Shown here in pieces: positions 29,447 through 38,870 of a DNA stretch of 64,000 nucleotides. The translations under genes and the position numbers were made by a program. The notes under the pieces are model-generated. The model had not been told where the DNA came from. It saw only the letters and a list, made by a program, of their open reading frames with translations, and did not search any database. Source of the DNA: Exiguobacterium aestuarii (GTDB taxonomy: Bacteria; Bacillota; Bacilli; Exiguobacteriales; Exiguobacteriaceae); assembly GCF_020171655.1 (NCBI RefSeq), contig NZ_JAIVAC010000001.1, positions 496,001 to 560,000 of the forward strand. The letters run 5' to 3'. Every line of letters starts with the position of its first letter. Within the stretch, counting starts at the first letter, position 1.

Positions 29447-29462
29447 GTATGGAGGGATGAAG

Positions 29463-30371
29463 TTGGAACCGAACGGAGTGCTTGTACTCGATAAGGACCG
29501 AGGCATGACGAGTCATGACTGCGTGTTCAAGTTACGAAAGTTGTTTCAAACGAAAAAAGTAGGTCATACGGGCACGCTTGACCCGGAAGTGACAGGCGTA
29601 TTACCAATCTGTTTAGGACGTGCCACGAAGTTATCTCGTTTTATCACGGATGAGGGCAAGCGTTACGTGGCCGAGGTGACAATCGGGACGGCCACTTTGA
29701 CCGAGGACGCTCACGGCGAGGTCGTAGAACAGAAGACAGTCAAACGGAATGAGTTGGACGAGTCACAGATTGATCAAGCGATGCGGCAACTGGTCGGAAC
29801 GATTGAACAGATTCCACCTTATTATTCAGCGGTCAAGGTCAATGGGAAGAAACTGTATGAGTACGCCCGCAAAGGCCAAACCGTGGAACGCCCCCGTCGG
29901 ATGGTCGAGATTCACCGTCTGGAGCGGACGAGTGAGTTAACGTTTGAAGAAGGAGTATGTCGTTTCCAAATGGAAATCGATTGCGGAAAAGGGACGTACA
30001 TTCGTACACTCGCTGTACAAATCGGTGAGAAGATCGGTTACCCTGCCCATATGAGCGAACTGAGACGCACGAGCTCCGGCTCTTTCGAAGAAGCGAACGC
30101 TATATCCCTCGAACAGCTACAGGCATTAGAGACGGTCGAAGAACGAATGGCGCATGTCATCCCACTCGAAGAGGTCATCAAACGTTGGCCAGCCATCACG
30201 ATTCCAAAGAATCGGGAGCGGTATATTCGGAATGGTGGCAAGCTGAACGGCGTTTCGCTCGAATTTGATTTATTTACTGTCTATAATGAAGAAGGAATCC
30301 CTCTTGCTTTATATCGAAGACAAGATGGAACGACAGACGCTACAGTCGAGGTCATGCTGGCCATCGACTAA
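29463..30371 (+). CDS. truB: tRNA pseudouridine-55 synthase
   Basis: TruB makes the near-universal pseudouridine 55 in the T loop of tRNA. The catalytic Asp40 is in GHTGTLDPEVTGVLP, and GKGTYIRTL is present later. The start TTG 29463 is 7 nt after GGAGG at 29451-29455 and gives MEPNGVLVLDKDRGMTSHD, which fits the family; the ATG at 29457 touches the site. 302 residues. ribF follows after 16 bp, the usual truB-ribF pair. Confidence 0.94.
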   Translation: MEPNGVLVLDKDRGMTSHDCVFKLRKLFQTKKVGHTGTLDPEVTGVLPICLGRATKLSRFITDEGKRYVAEVTIGTATLTEDAHGEVVEQKTVKRNELDESQIDQAMRQLVGTIEQIPPYYSAVKVNGKKLYEYARKGQTVERPRRMVEIHRLERTSELTFEEGVCRFQMEIDCGKGTYIRTLAVQIGEKIGYPAHMSELRRTSSGSFEEANAISLEQLQALETVEERMAHVIPLEEVIKRWPAITIPKNRERYIRNGGKLNGVSLEFDLFTVYNEEGIPLALYRRQDGTTDATVEVMLAID

Positions 30372-30387
30372 GGGGGAAATTGACAGT

Positions 30388-31314
30388 ATGGAAACAAGAC
30401 ATCTCACCTATCCAGAAACGCCTGACCTGTATCCATCGGTCATGGTACTCGGTTTTTTTGACGGTGTTCATAAAGGACATCAAGCCGTGATCAATCATGC
30501 GAAGCGTGTCGCGGCGGAGCATAACCTTCCGGTGACGGTCGTCACGTTCGACCCACACCCGAAACAAGTGCTCTCAAACAAACCCGACGCGGTCCGTTAT
30601 ATTACACCGCTATCCCGGAAATTAAAACGAATCGAAGCGCTCGGGGTCGAGCGATGTCTCGTCTTGACGTTCACAAAAGAGTTGGCTGGATTATCTCCTC
30701 AACAGTTTGTCGATGATTATTTGATTGCTGCTGGAGCCGTACATGTGACGGCAGGATTTGATTACTCGTACGGCAAGTTCGGTGAAGGGACGATGGAGAC
30801 TCTCCCATACCATTCTCGCGATCAGTTCACGACGTCCATTGTTACAGAACAGACGATAGATGGAGAGAAGGTATCATCGACGCGAATTCGTAAGCTATTG
30901 GCTGAAGGCCACGTTGATGCAGCTCAAGAGTTACTTGGTGCCCCATATGTCATCTGCGGTGAAGTCATTCACGGAGACGCGAGAGGCCGTACAATCGGGT
31001 TCCCGACAGCAAACGTGTTAATGGACGCCTCATATGTCATGCCACGGCTCGGCGTGTATGCGACACGTGTCACGCTCCCTGATGGTCGGACGTTCGAGGC
31101 AATGACCAATGTTGGGCGTCGCCCGACGTTCTATGAGACGGGAGCGGTCTCTGTCGAAAGTCATCTCTTTGACTTTTCGGAGGATTTGTACGGGCAAGTG
31201 ATCGAGATCGAGTGGGTTCAGTATATTCGTAACGAGCGAGCGTTCGATGGATTAGATGCATTGGTCGCTCAACTGAAACAGGATGAGGTATCGGCACGCT
31301 CAATCCTATCTTGA
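30388..31314 (+). CDS. ribF: Bifunctional riboflavin kinase / FAD synthetase
   Basis: RibF (RibC in B. subtilis) turns riboflavin into FMN and FAD. The N-terminal FMN adenylyltransferase has VLGFFDGVHKGHQAVI and VVTFDPHPKQV; the C-terminal riboflavin kinase has GRTIGFPTANV. The 308-residue length is normal. ATG 30388 is 12 nt from AAGGGGG. The promoter of rpsO starts inside the last codons of this gene. Confidence 0.95.
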   Translation: METRHLTYPETPDLYPSVMVLGFFDGVHKGHQAVINHAKRVAAEHNLPVTVVTFDPHPKQVLSNKPDAVRYITPLSRKLKRIEALGVERCLVLTFTKELAGLSPQQFVDDYLIAAGAVHVTAGFDYSYGKFGEGTMETLPYHSRDQFTTSIVTEQTIDGEKVSSTRIRKLLAEGHVDAAQELLGAPYVICGEVIHGDARGRTIGFPTANVLMDASYVMPRLGVYATRVTLPDGRTFEAMTNVGRRPTFYETGAVSVESHLFDFSEDLYGQVIEIEWVQYIRNERAFDGLDALVAQLKQDEVSARSILS

Positions 31315-31339
31315 CTTTCGGTTGCGGTTACGCTATCCT
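31311..31339 (+). promoter_or_regulatory. Sigma-A promoter of rpsO
   Basis: TTGACT (31311-31316) and TATCCT (31334-31339) are exactly 17 nt apart. The -35 overlaps the ribF stop codon. This gives rpsO an own promoter and a leader of about 90 nt. Confidence 0.7.
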
Positions 31340-31344
31340 TGTCA

Positions 31345-31425
31345 AGTACGCAAAGTACACCGTTTCGCTTGGCTGGTCGATTCACCAACGCCGGCTCGGC
31401 AACGCGGCAATTTTTAATTAAATGG
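31345..31425 (+). promoter_or_regulatory. Structured leader of rpsO (candidate S15 site)
   Basis: The leader contains GTAC/GTAC at 31347-31359, GGC-TGGT (31371-31377) against ACCA-ac-GCC (31384-31392), and GCCG (31390-31393) against CGGC at either 31397-31400 or 31405-31408, followed by a T5 run. S15 autoregulates its own mRNA in several bacteria, including Geobacillus. This fold could be the local version; that is inference. Confidence 0.4.
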
Positions 31426-31438
31426 AGGTGGAGAGGCA

Positions 31439-31708
31439 ATGGCACTCTCAAAAGAACGTAAAAACGAAATTATCGCGGAATACGCGACTAAACAAGGTGA
31501 CACTGGTTCACCGGAAGTACAAGTGGCAGTGTTGACTGAACAAATCAACACATTGAACGCTCACCTTCGTACACACAAGAAAGACCACCACTCACGTCGC
31601 GGTCTCTTGAAAATGGTTGGACGTCGTCGTAACTTGCTTACGTACCTTCGTAACAAGGACGTTACGCGCTACCGTGAATTGATTCAACGCCTCGGTCTCC
31701 GTCGTTAA
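31439..31708 (+). CDS. rpsO: 30S ribosomal protein S15
   Basis: S15 binds the 16S rRNA three-way junction early in assembly. The 89-residue protein has the family segments [36 protein letters not shown] and [21 protein letters not shown] site precedes the ATG. A 12-bp terminator follows directly. Its promoter and leader separate it from ribF. Confidence 0.98.
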   Translation: MALSKERKNEIIAEYATKQGDTGSPEVQVAVLTEQINTLNAHLRTHKKDHHSRRGLLKMVGRRRNLLTYLRNKDVTRYRELIQRLGLRR

Positions 31709-31725
31709 TCGATCGAGACTGTTTA

Positions 31726-31760
31726 ACGGGCTGGGACAACGTCCTAGTCCGTTTCTTGTT
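31726..31760 (+). terminator. Terminator after rpsO
   Basis: ACGGGCTGGGAC (31726-31737) pairs fully, with two G-T wobbles, with GTCCTAGTCCGT (31741-31752) over a 3-nt loop. The tail TTCTTGTTTG is T-rich. Confidence 0.8.
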
Positions 31761-31838
31761 TGTTAAGAGGAAAATGATTAGACATTCGTAAGATAGAGTT
31801 ACATAATAAACTAGATAAGGTTTGAGAGGAGAATGTAC

Positions 31839-34055
31839 ATGTTAGGTACGAAACAAGTATTCTCTACAGAGTGGGGCGGACGCCCATTGTCTGTAGAGGT
31901 CGGTCAACTTGCGAAGCAAGCAAACGGATCGGCGCTCGTTCGCTATGGTGACACGGTCGTCCTTGCGACAGTAACGGCTTCAAAAGCACCAAAAGATTTA
32001 GACTTTTTCCCATTGACGGTCAACTATGAGGAAAAACTTTACTCGGTAGGTAAAATTCCAGGAGGATTCCTTCGCCGTGAAGGACGTCCAGGGGAAAATG
32101 CGATTTTGACATCACGTCTCATCGACCGTCCGATTCGTCCACTCTTCCCAGATGGATTCCGTCATGACATTCAAGTCATGATTTACGTCATGTCGAACGA
32201 TCCAGACTGCTCGGCTGAAATGGCAGGAATGCTCGGAACGTCAATCGCACTTTCGATTTCAGATGTACCGTTTGATGGTCCAATCGCAGGTGTGACGGTC
32301 GGACGTGTTGACGGCGAATTCGTCGTTAACCCAACGACGGCTCAAATGGAGAAAACGGATCTTGAGCTTCAAGTCGCAGGTACATCGACTGCCATCAACA
32401 TGGTTGAAGCTGGCGCGAATGAAGTACCAGAAGATATCATGCTTGAGTCGATCTTGTTTGGGCATGAAGAGATCAAGCGTTTGATTGCATTCCAACAAGA
32501 GATTGTTGATGCAGTCGGCAAACCGAAGTTTGAATATACGGTCTCGAAATACGATGAGGCACTCACAGCAGAACTTGAAGCAGCTCGACCTGAAATCGTT
32601 GAAGCGGTTCAAGTGGAAGAGAAACATGCTCGCGACGAAGCCATCAACGAAGTGATTGCGAAATACGTGGCGATGTATGAAGAGCGCCTTGCTGATGAGC
32701 CATCAAAACTTGGAGAAGTTTCAGGCATCTTGAACAAATTCGTCAAAGATGAAGTCCGTCGCTTGATCACGGTAGACAAAGTCCGTCCAGACGGTCGTCG
32801 CCCGGATGTCATTCGTCCGCTCGCATCAGAAGTCGGATTGCTTCCACGCGCACACGGTGTCGGTCTCTTCACACGCGGTCAAACACAAGTCATGTCGGTC
32901 GCAACACTCGGTGTCATCGGTGATGCGCAAATCATCGACGGAATCGGCTTAGAAGAGAACAAGCGCTTCATGCACCACTATAACTTCCCGCCGTTCTCGG
33001 TCGGTGAAGCACGTCCAGTCCGTGCACCAGGTCGTCGTGAGATTGGTCACGGGGCACTCGGTGAGCGCGCACTCTTGCCAATCATTCCGAAAGAAGCAGA
33101 CTTCCCTTATACGATTCGTCTCGTCTCGGAAGTACTTGAATCAAACGGATCAAGTTCACAAGCTTCAATCTGTGGCTCGACACTTGCCTTGATGGATGCA
33201 GGTGTACCAATCAAAGCGCCGGTCGCTGGGATTGCCATGGGTCTCATCATGGAAGGGGAGCACTACACGGTCTTGACAGACATTCAAGGACTCGAAGACC
33301 ACCTCGGCGATATGGACTTCAAAGTTGCCGGAACGAAAGATGGGATCACTGCCCTTCAAATGGATATCAAGATTGCTGGAATCACGCGTGAAATCTTAGA
33401 AGAAGCGCTTGAGCAGGCACGTGTCGGTCGTCTACACATCCTTGACCATATGCTTGAAACATTAGACACACCACGTACACAATTGTCGAAATATGCACCG
33501 AAAATCGTGACGATGACAATCAATCCGGATAAGATCCGTGATGTGATTGGACCAGGTGGTAAGATGATCAACAGCATCATCGACCAAACAGGCGTCAAGA
33601 TTGACATCGAACAAGATGGTACGGTGTTCATCGCCTCGACAGACCAAGAAGGCATTGATCTTGCCATGAAGATGATCGGGGACATCGTTCGCGAAGTCGT
33701 CGTCGGTGAAGTATTTGATGCAACGGTACGCCGCATCGAGAAGTTCGGCGCGTTCGTCGAACTCTTCAAAGGAAAAGATGCACTCGTACACGTTTCAGAA
33801 TTCAGTCTCGAGCGTGTCGCAAACGTTGAAGACGTTGTGAAGCTCGGTGATACGATTCAAGTTAAAGTCACGGAAATCGATGATAAAGGTCGTGTCAACG
33901 CATCGCATAAAGCGCTCATCTTAGAAGGATTGTCTCCTGAAGAGCGTGAAGCGTATGAAGCGAAACGGAAGGCTGCACGTGAAAGCCGTCCACCTCGTGA
34001 AGGCCGTCCGCCACGTCGTGACGGGGACCGTCGTCCACCGCGCTCGACAAATTAA
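31839..34055 (+). CDS. pnp: Polyribonucleotide nucleotidyltransferase (PNPase)
   Basis: PNPase is a 3'-to-5' phosphorolytic exoribonuclease. Two RNase PH domains (about residues 1-210 and 300-540), a KH domain ([13 protein letters not shown]) and an S1 domain ([13 protein letters not shown]) are seen in order, followed by a tail rich in Arg and Pro. ATG 31839 is chosen, 7 nt after GAGAGGAG; the ATG at 31833 is too close. 738 aa. RNase J, its functional partner in degradosome models of Gram-positives, is encoded at 38871. Confidence 0.97.
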   Translation: MLGTKQVFSTEWGGRPLSVEVGQLAKQANGSALVRYGDTVVLATVTASKAPKDLDFFPLTVNYEEKLYSVGKIPGGFLRREGRPGENAILTSRLIDRPIRPLFPDGFRHDIQVMIYVMSNDPDCSAEMAGMLGTSIALSISDVPFDGPIAGVTVGRVDGEFVVNPTTAQMEKTDLELQVAGTSTAINMVEAGANEVPEDIMLESILFGHEEIKRLIAFQQEIVDAVGKPKFEYTVSKYDEALTAELEAARPEIVEAVQVEEKHARDEAINEVIAKYVAMYEERLADEPSKLGEVSGILNKFVKDEVRRLITVDKVRPDGRRPDVIRPLASEVGLLPRAHGVGLFTRGQTQVMSVATLGVIGDAQIIDGIGLEENKRFMHHYNFPPFSVGEARPVRAPGRREIGHGALGERALLPIIPKEADFPYTIRLVSEVLESNGSSSQASICGSTLALMDAGVPIKAPVAGIAMGLIMEGEHYTVLTDIQGLEDHLGDMDFKVAGTKDGITALQMDIKIAGITREILEEALEQARVGRLHILDHMLETLDTPRTQLSKYAPKIVTMTINPDKIRDVIGPGGKMINSIIDQTGVKIDIEQDGTVFIASTDQEGIDLAMKMIGDIVREVVVGEVFDATVRRIEKFGAFVELFKGKDALVHVSEFSLERVANVEDVVKLGDTIQVKVTEIDDKGRVNASHKALILEGLSPEEREAYEAKRKAARESRPPREGRPPRRDGDRRPPRSTN

Positions 34056-34062
34056 TTATTCT

Positions 34063-34091
34063 GGCCATCGTCTTGGTGCGATGGCCTTTTT
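34063..34091 (+). terminator. Terminator after pnp
   Basis: GGCCATCG (34063-34070) and CGATGGCC (34079-34086) form a perfect 8-bp stem, followed by five T. Confidence 0.9.
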
Positions 34092-34106
34092 CATAGGAGT
34101 GAGAAT

Positions 34107-35324
34107 ATGGAATGGATGACACTACAAAATGGTATCCGCGTCATCATCGAACCGATTGAAGGTTCTCGCAGTACGTCAACAGGTGTCTTTATTAAAGCTG
34201 GGACACGAACAGAGTCATTTGAAAACATCGGAATCAGTCATTTGATTGAACATATGTTATTTAAAGGAACATCGACGAAAAACGCGAAAGAAATCGCTTC
34301 CTTTTTCGATGAGCTTGGTGGAAGCGTCAATGCCTTCACCTCAAAAGACCATACTTGTTTTTACGTGAAGACGCTCGACGAGCATGCGGTCATGGCGCTC
34401 GACGTCTTGACGGACATGTTGTTTGATTCGGTACTCGATGAGACAGAACTTGAAAAAGAGAAACGTGTCGTCGTGGAAGAAATCAAAATGTATGAGGATA
34501 CACCTGAAGATCTCGTACATGAGCTATTGGCAGTTGCGGCATATCGTGACGATATTCTCGCACAACCGATCCTTGGAACGGAGGAGAGCGTCAATCGATT
34601 GACACGCGACCAACTCGTCGACTATTTACAAGAACGGTACGTGGCAGAAGAAATCGTCGTCTCCATCGCAGGACATGTCTCTGAAGAGTTGATGGAGGCA
34701 GTGAAGCGTAGGTTTGCCAACATCCCTTCTAGGGAATCGTCGAAAGAACTCAATCAACCAGAACTGTTCCATGATACGTTGACGAAACGTAAGGAGACAG
34801 AGCAAGCACATCTCTGTTGGAACTATGAAGCCATCTCGGCAACGGATGATCGTTTACCGCACTTGGCACTGATGAACAACGCCATCGGTGCAACGATGTC
34901 CTCACGGTTATTTCAATCGATTCGTGAAGAAGAAGGATTGGCCTACTCGATTTACTCGTACTATACGACGTTCGCCGATCATGGGACGTTTACCATCTAT
35001 GTCGGAACATCTCCAGACACGTTGAATCAAGTCGAAATCATTCTAGAAAGAGAATTGAAGCGTTTGTTCGAAGAAGGATTGACGGATGAAGAAGTCGATA
35101 AAGGGAAACGCCAATTGAAAGGTTCGCTCGTTCTCGGGAATGAAAGCTCGAGCGCACGGATGAATCGGAATGGTCGGAACTTGTTACTACTTGATGAAGT
35201 GGAGCCGATTGAACAAGTGATTCAAAAAGTGGAGAAAATCAAGCGTGATGAGGTCAATGCGTTGATTCGTGAAGTGTTGACACATCAGCCAGCGAAGTCA
35301 TATGTCCTCCCAAACGAAGCGTGA
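34107..35324 (+). CDS. M16 family zinc peptidase (MlpA/YmxG type)
   Basis: The inverted zinc motif HLIEH is at residues 45-49, followed by the family SVNAFTSKDHTCFYVK strand and a downstream Glu-rich helix that supplies the third ligand. The 405-residue length and place after pnp match B. subtilis MlpA (YmxG), a processing-peptidase-like protein whose physiological substrate is not clear. The second half has the RxxxGLAYSIYSYY segment of the partner domain. An AGGAGTG site precedes the ATG. Confidence 0.9.
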   Translation: MEWMTLQNGIRVIIEPIEGSRSTSTGVFIKAGTRTESFENIGISHLIEHMLFKGTSTKNAKEIASFFDELGGSVNAFTSKDHTCFYVKTLDEHAVMALDVLTDMLFDSVLDETELEKEKRVVVEEIKMYEDTPEDLVHELLAVAAYRDDILAQPILGTEESVNRLTRDQLVDYLQERYVAEEIVVSIAGHVSEELMEAVKRRFANIPSRESSKELNQPELFHDTLTKRKETEQAHLCWNYEAISATDDRLPHLALMNNAIGATMSSRLFQSIREEEGLAYSIYSYYTTFADHGTFTIYVGTSPDTLNQVEIILERELKRLFEEGLTDEEVDKGKRQLKGSLVLGNESSSARMNRNGRNLLLLDEVEPIEQVIQKVEKIKRDEVNALIREVLTHQPAKSYVLPNEA

Positions 35325-35408
35325 CTTGAAACCGAATTGTAAGTTCTCTACACTGATTAAGAGGTATTCTTTAGTTTGGATAGGATACAGGTGAAAGAAG
35401 GGAAAGAC

Positions 35409-36869
35409 TTGAACTTAACGGACTTAGTGAAGACGATACAACTCATTAACCAACCAAATCTTGAAGGCATCGTGGTGACTCACGTGACAACCGATTCTCG
35501 GGAAGTTGTCCCGGGGACGTTGTTTGTCGCCATCAAAGGCTATACGGTCGATGGACATGAATATGCGGCTCAAGCTGTGGAACGAGGGGCAGTAGCGATT
35601 GTCAGTGAACGACCGCTCGAACTTTCCGTTCCAAACTTGATTGTGCGCGATAGTTCTCGTTCAATCGGTCTTTTGGCTTCGGCGTTTTATGCGTATCCTT
35701 CTGAACAGATGCGACTGTTTGGAATCACTGGAACGAATGGTAAAACGACGACGACCACGATTTTACGGGATGTCCTAGACGTCCTCGGACACTCGACTGG
35801 CCTGATCGGCACCGTCGAGGTACGAATCAATGACAAGGTCGTACCGAGCAAGAATACGACACCGCAAAGCTCAGAACTGCAACAACTACTGGCACAAATG
35901 CGTGATGAAGGTGTGACGGACGTCATGATGGAAGTCTCTTCACACGGTCTTGAGCTCGGTCGTGTCATCGGAACGGATTTTGATATCGTCGGATTCACGA
36001 ATTTGACGCACGATCATCTCGATTTCCATGGAACGTTCGAAAACTATGCACGCGCAAAGGGATTGTTGTTCGCTCAACTCGGTCAAATGGCATCACGCGG
36101 GAAGGTTGCCGTCTTGAATGCGGATGATGCACAGAGCGCTCTCTATGAGACGATGACAGGTGCTAAAGTGTTGACATACGGAATCGACACAACGGCCGAT
36201 TTGATGGCGTCAGAGATTGAACAGACGTTGTCTCAAACGAGCTTTGTGTTGAACTATCAAGGCACACGCCTACCGGTGACCGTACAGTTTATCGGTCGTT
36301 TCAACGTGTATAATTTATTGCTGGCGACAGGCTGTCTCCTCGCAGCAGGATACTCATTGGAGCAAATCGCTAAAGCACTTGAAATGATTCATCCAGCCAA
36401 AGGACGCATGCAGCGCCTAGACGTGCCTGGGTATAACGTATACGCAGACTATGCCCATACACCCGACGGCATCGAACAATGTTTGAAATCGCTCGTCGGT
36501 GTACCAAAAGAGAAGATTGTTTTTTTAATCGGTACAGGCGGAAACCGTGACGTGACAAAACGTCCGGCAATGGGTGAGATGGCATCGACTTACGCTGGGA
36601 CAGTCATCATTACAACGGACGACCCGCGTTTCGAAGCATATGAATCGATTACAAAAGGAATTGCGGCCGGAATGACGCATGACAACTATGTGGAGATCGG
36701 TGACCGGGAAGAAGCAGTCCGATACGCAGCAACTTTAGCCAAACCAGATAATATTATCGTGTTAGCAGGAAAAGGGCACGAAAAATATCAAATTATCGGT
36801 AACGAGAAATTGCCACTCGACGAAGAGGCAATTGTCCGATCGACCATTTTGAATACGGAGGAAGCATGA
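35409..36869 (+). CDS. murE: UDP-MurNAc-tripeptide ligase MurE
   Basis: MurE adds the third amino acid to the wall precursor. The ATP-binding GTNGKTTTT and the Mur-ligase segments TNLTHDHLDFHGT and DYAHTPDGIE are clear. I chose TTG 35409 (MNLTDLVKTI) because AGAAGGGA lies about 6 nt upstream and the family starts there; TTG 35376 and GTG 35391 are possible but add non-family residues. 486 aa. The specificity motif reads DDPR (residues 404-407), a mix of the DAP type (DNPR) and lysine types. Next to a FemA/B-family gene, so lysine is likely; see findings. Confidence 0.93.
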   Translation: MNLTDLVKTIQLINQPNLEGIVVTHVTTDSREVVPGTLFVAIKGYTVDGHEYAAQAVERGAVAIVSERPLELSVPNLIVRDSSRSIGLLASAFYAYPSEQMRLFGITGTNGKTTTTTILRDVLDVLGHSTGLIGTVEVRINDKVVPSKNTTPQSSELQQLLAQMRDEGVTDVMMEVSSHGLELGRVIGTDFDIVGFTNLTHDHLDFHGTFENYARAKGLLFAQLGQMASRGKVAVLNADDAQSALYETMTGAKVLTYGIDTTADLMASEIEQTLSQTSFVLNYQGTRLPVTVQFIGRFNVYNLLLATGCLLAAGYSLEQIAKALEMIHPAKGRMQRLDVPGYNVYADYAHTPDGIEQCLKSLVGVPKEKIVFLIGTGGNRDVTKRPAMGEMASTYAGTVIITTDDPRFEAYESITKGIAAGMTHDNYVEIGDREEAVRYAATLAKPDNIIVLAGKGHEKYQIIGNEKLPLDEEAIVRSTILNTEEA

Positions 36870-36872
36870 TTT

Positions 36873-38126
36873 ATGGCAGTACAACCAGTTACGTTGACAG
36901 AAAAAGAACATGACGACTTCGTCAAAGCTCATGATCGTGGTGATTTATTACAACTATCAAGTTGGGGAGATGTAAAACGACAGAACGGATGGACGTCGGA
37001 GCGCGTTGCGGTTGCCCGTGATGGTTTAACGACTGGTGTGGCGTTATTGTTATTTAAGCGCGTGCCGAAGTTACCGTATACGTTATGTTATGCCCCACGC
37101 GGATTTGTAGTGGATTATGATGACGTGGCGTCTCTCCAGGCACTTGTAAAAGAAACGAAGCGAGTCGCTGCAAATCACAAGGCGATTGTCGTCAAAATCG
37201 ATCCAAACATCGACCGTGATGAGATACCGGGTCTCTTAACGGAAATGGAAGCCGTCGGATTTCATCATAAAGGGTACGGGGGTGGCTTTGACTATGCGCA
37301 ACCTCGTTTCACGATGGAGACGGATTTACGTCCAAGTGAAAAAGAAATCTTTGCGAAATTCCATCATAAATTTCGTTATAACGTCCGGTTAGCGGAGAAG
37401 AAAGGAATCGTCTGTAAAGAAGTCGGGCGAGATGGATTAAAGACGTTTGCCGACCTCATGAAAGTGACGGGAGAACGTGATGGATTTGCCATTCGAGGAC
37501 TCGATTATTTTGAGAATCTATATGATTGTCTCCAACCGAATGATGCGCGACTCTTTTTGACAAAGCTCGAACCGAAAATTGCGCTTGATCAGCAACAAGC
37601 GACGCTTGAAAAAGCAAAAAAAGAGTTGGAAAAGATTGAACGTGGGTTAGAGAAGGAGACGGTCGAAAAGAAACGGACAAGCCTTCTTAACCGCAAAGAA
37701 CAGACGGTGGCACAAATTCAAAAAGCTGAGCAGGCGTTACCTGAGCTCATCGAACTGAATAAGACTTATCCGGATGGACTCGTGTTGTCAGGTGGATTAT
37801 TAACACTTGCAGGACGACGTTCGTATTACTTATATGGTGCCTCATCGAATGAGTTCCGTGAGTTCATGCCGAACCATTTGATGCAGTGGACGATGATGCA
37901 AGCGGCGAAAGAGAGCGGAGCTGAACGATATGACTTCGGCGGTGTCTCAGGCAGCACAGACCCAGATGATGAATATGCGGGTCTCTATGCCTTCAAGTCT
38001 GGATGGGGAAGTGACATGATTGAGAAAGTCGGAGAGTTCGACCTCGTTTTAAACCGTCCTCTTTATATGGCACTCGAAAAAGGATTACCAATCCTTAAAG
38101 GACTGCGGAAACGGTTAAGAAGATGA
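36873..38126 (+). CDS. FemA/FemB-family peptidoglycan bridge aminoacyltransferase
   Basis: FemABX enzymes use aminoacyl-tRNA to add bridge residues to the lysine of the wall precursor lipid. The 417-residue protein has two GNAT-like halves (LLQLSSWGDVKRQNGW at the start; YLYGASSNEFREFMPNHLMQW near residue 325) and the helical coiled-coil arm typical of FemA/B at about residues 230-290. SGSTDPDDEYAGLYAFKSGWG is the conserved C-terminal block. Which amino acid is added cannot be read from sequence; glycine would fit an L-Lys-Gly wall. It overlaps the next gene by 4 bp. Confidence 0.88.
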   Translation: MAVQPVTLTEKEHDDFVKAHDRGDLLQLSSWGDVKRQNGWTSERVAVARDGLTTGVALLLFKRVPKLPYTLCYAPRGFVVDYDDVASLQALVKETKRVAANHKAIVVKIDPNIDRDEIPGLLTEMEAVGFHHKGYGGGFDYAQPRFTMETDLRPSEKEIFAKFHHKFRYNVRLAEKKGIVCKEVGRDGLKTFADLMKVTGERDGFAIRGLDYFENLYDCLQPNDARLFLTKLEPKIALDQQQATLEKAKKELEKIERGLEKETVEKKRTSLLNRKEQTVAQIQKAEQALPELIELNKTYPDGLVLSGGLLTLAGRRSYYLYGASSNEFREFMPNHLMQWTMMQAAKESGAERYDFGGVSGSTDPDDEYAGLYAFKSGWGSDMIEKVGEFDLVLNRPLYMALEKGLPILKGLRKRLRR

Positions 38127-38776
38127 GGTGGACCGGCGTATTATCACTTGCGATGGTCGCCTTCTTGATTGGGATTGTGCTGGCTTATTTTTATATGCAG
38201 CCCCAACCTGTACCTTGGGTGGATGAGCCGACCTTTGAAGCGGACATGTGTGTGCGGGACATAGAGGCAGAAAATACAATTTTGGCAAGAACCAATATTG
38301 ATTTCGACCGCCTTCACCCACAAGTTGCGGAACGGGGAGCAACCTTTGTGCGCTTGGCACATTCTTGTCTCGATCTCGAAGTTCGATTGACGTCAGGGTA
38401 TCGTTCAGCAAAAGAACAGAACGCATTATATGCGCAAGGTCGGTCTGAACCTGGACAAGTTGTGACGAACGCAAAAGCAGGTCAGAGCTATCATAATTAT
38501 GGACTTGCAGTCGACTTTGTCATCATCCATGACAATAAAACGGATTATGACTTAAGTACGGATCGCAATCGTAACGATATACCAGACTGGCAAGAGCTCG
38601 GAGAATTAGGAAAGGCGCTTGGTTTCGAATGGGGAGGCGACTGGAACTCATTCCCTGACTATCCACATCTCCAAATGGACTTTGACTTGTCCATCCGACA
38701 ACTTGACGCAGGGAAACGCCCGGACAAAGAAGCGGTCGCACCGCTTGCCGATACTCTAAAACCTCTACTAGATTGA
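38123..38776 (+). CDS. Membrane-anchored M15-family peptidoglycan peptidase, CwlK-like
   Basis: The 217-residue protein begins with an uncleaved-looking membrane anchor (about residues 5-25). The catalytic domain has SGYRSAKEQNALYAQGR, the zinc ligands His124 and Asp131 in SYHNYGLAVD, and His182 in PHLQM, preceded by GFEWGGDW. This pattern is closest to CwlK-type L-alanyl-D-glutamate endopeptidases rather than the VanY D,D-carboxypeptidases, but I cannot separate the two with certainty. Start ATG overlaps the FemA/B gene (ATGA), so the three wall genes look like one operon. Confidence 0.82.
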   Translation: MRWTGVLSLAMVAFLIGIVLAYFYMQPQPVPWVDEPTFEADMCVRDIEAENTILARTNIDFDRLHPQVAERGATFVRLAHSCLDLEVRLTSGYRSAKEQNALYAQGRSEPGQVVTNAKAGQSYHNYGLAVDFVIIHDNKTDYDLSTDRNRNDIPDWQELGELGKALGFEWGGDWNSFPDYPHLQMDFDLSIRQLDAGKRPDKEAVAPLADTLKPLLD

Positions 38777-38785
38777 ACGGAAATG

Positions 38786-38814
38786 TTGGCAATGAAGCCG
38801 TTTTCCGATACAAT
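38786..38814 (+). promoter_or_regulatory. Sigma-A promoter of the ribonuclease J gene
   Basis: TTGGCA (38786-38791) and TACAAT (38809-38814) with a 17-nt spacer, starting 9 nt after the previous stop codon. This is one of the best promoter matches in the window. Confidence 0.78.
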
Positions 38815-38870
38815 ATTCAGTAGCGATAAGGGACGAAACAGAATATGAAACATTTAGGAGGTTTTTGTTA

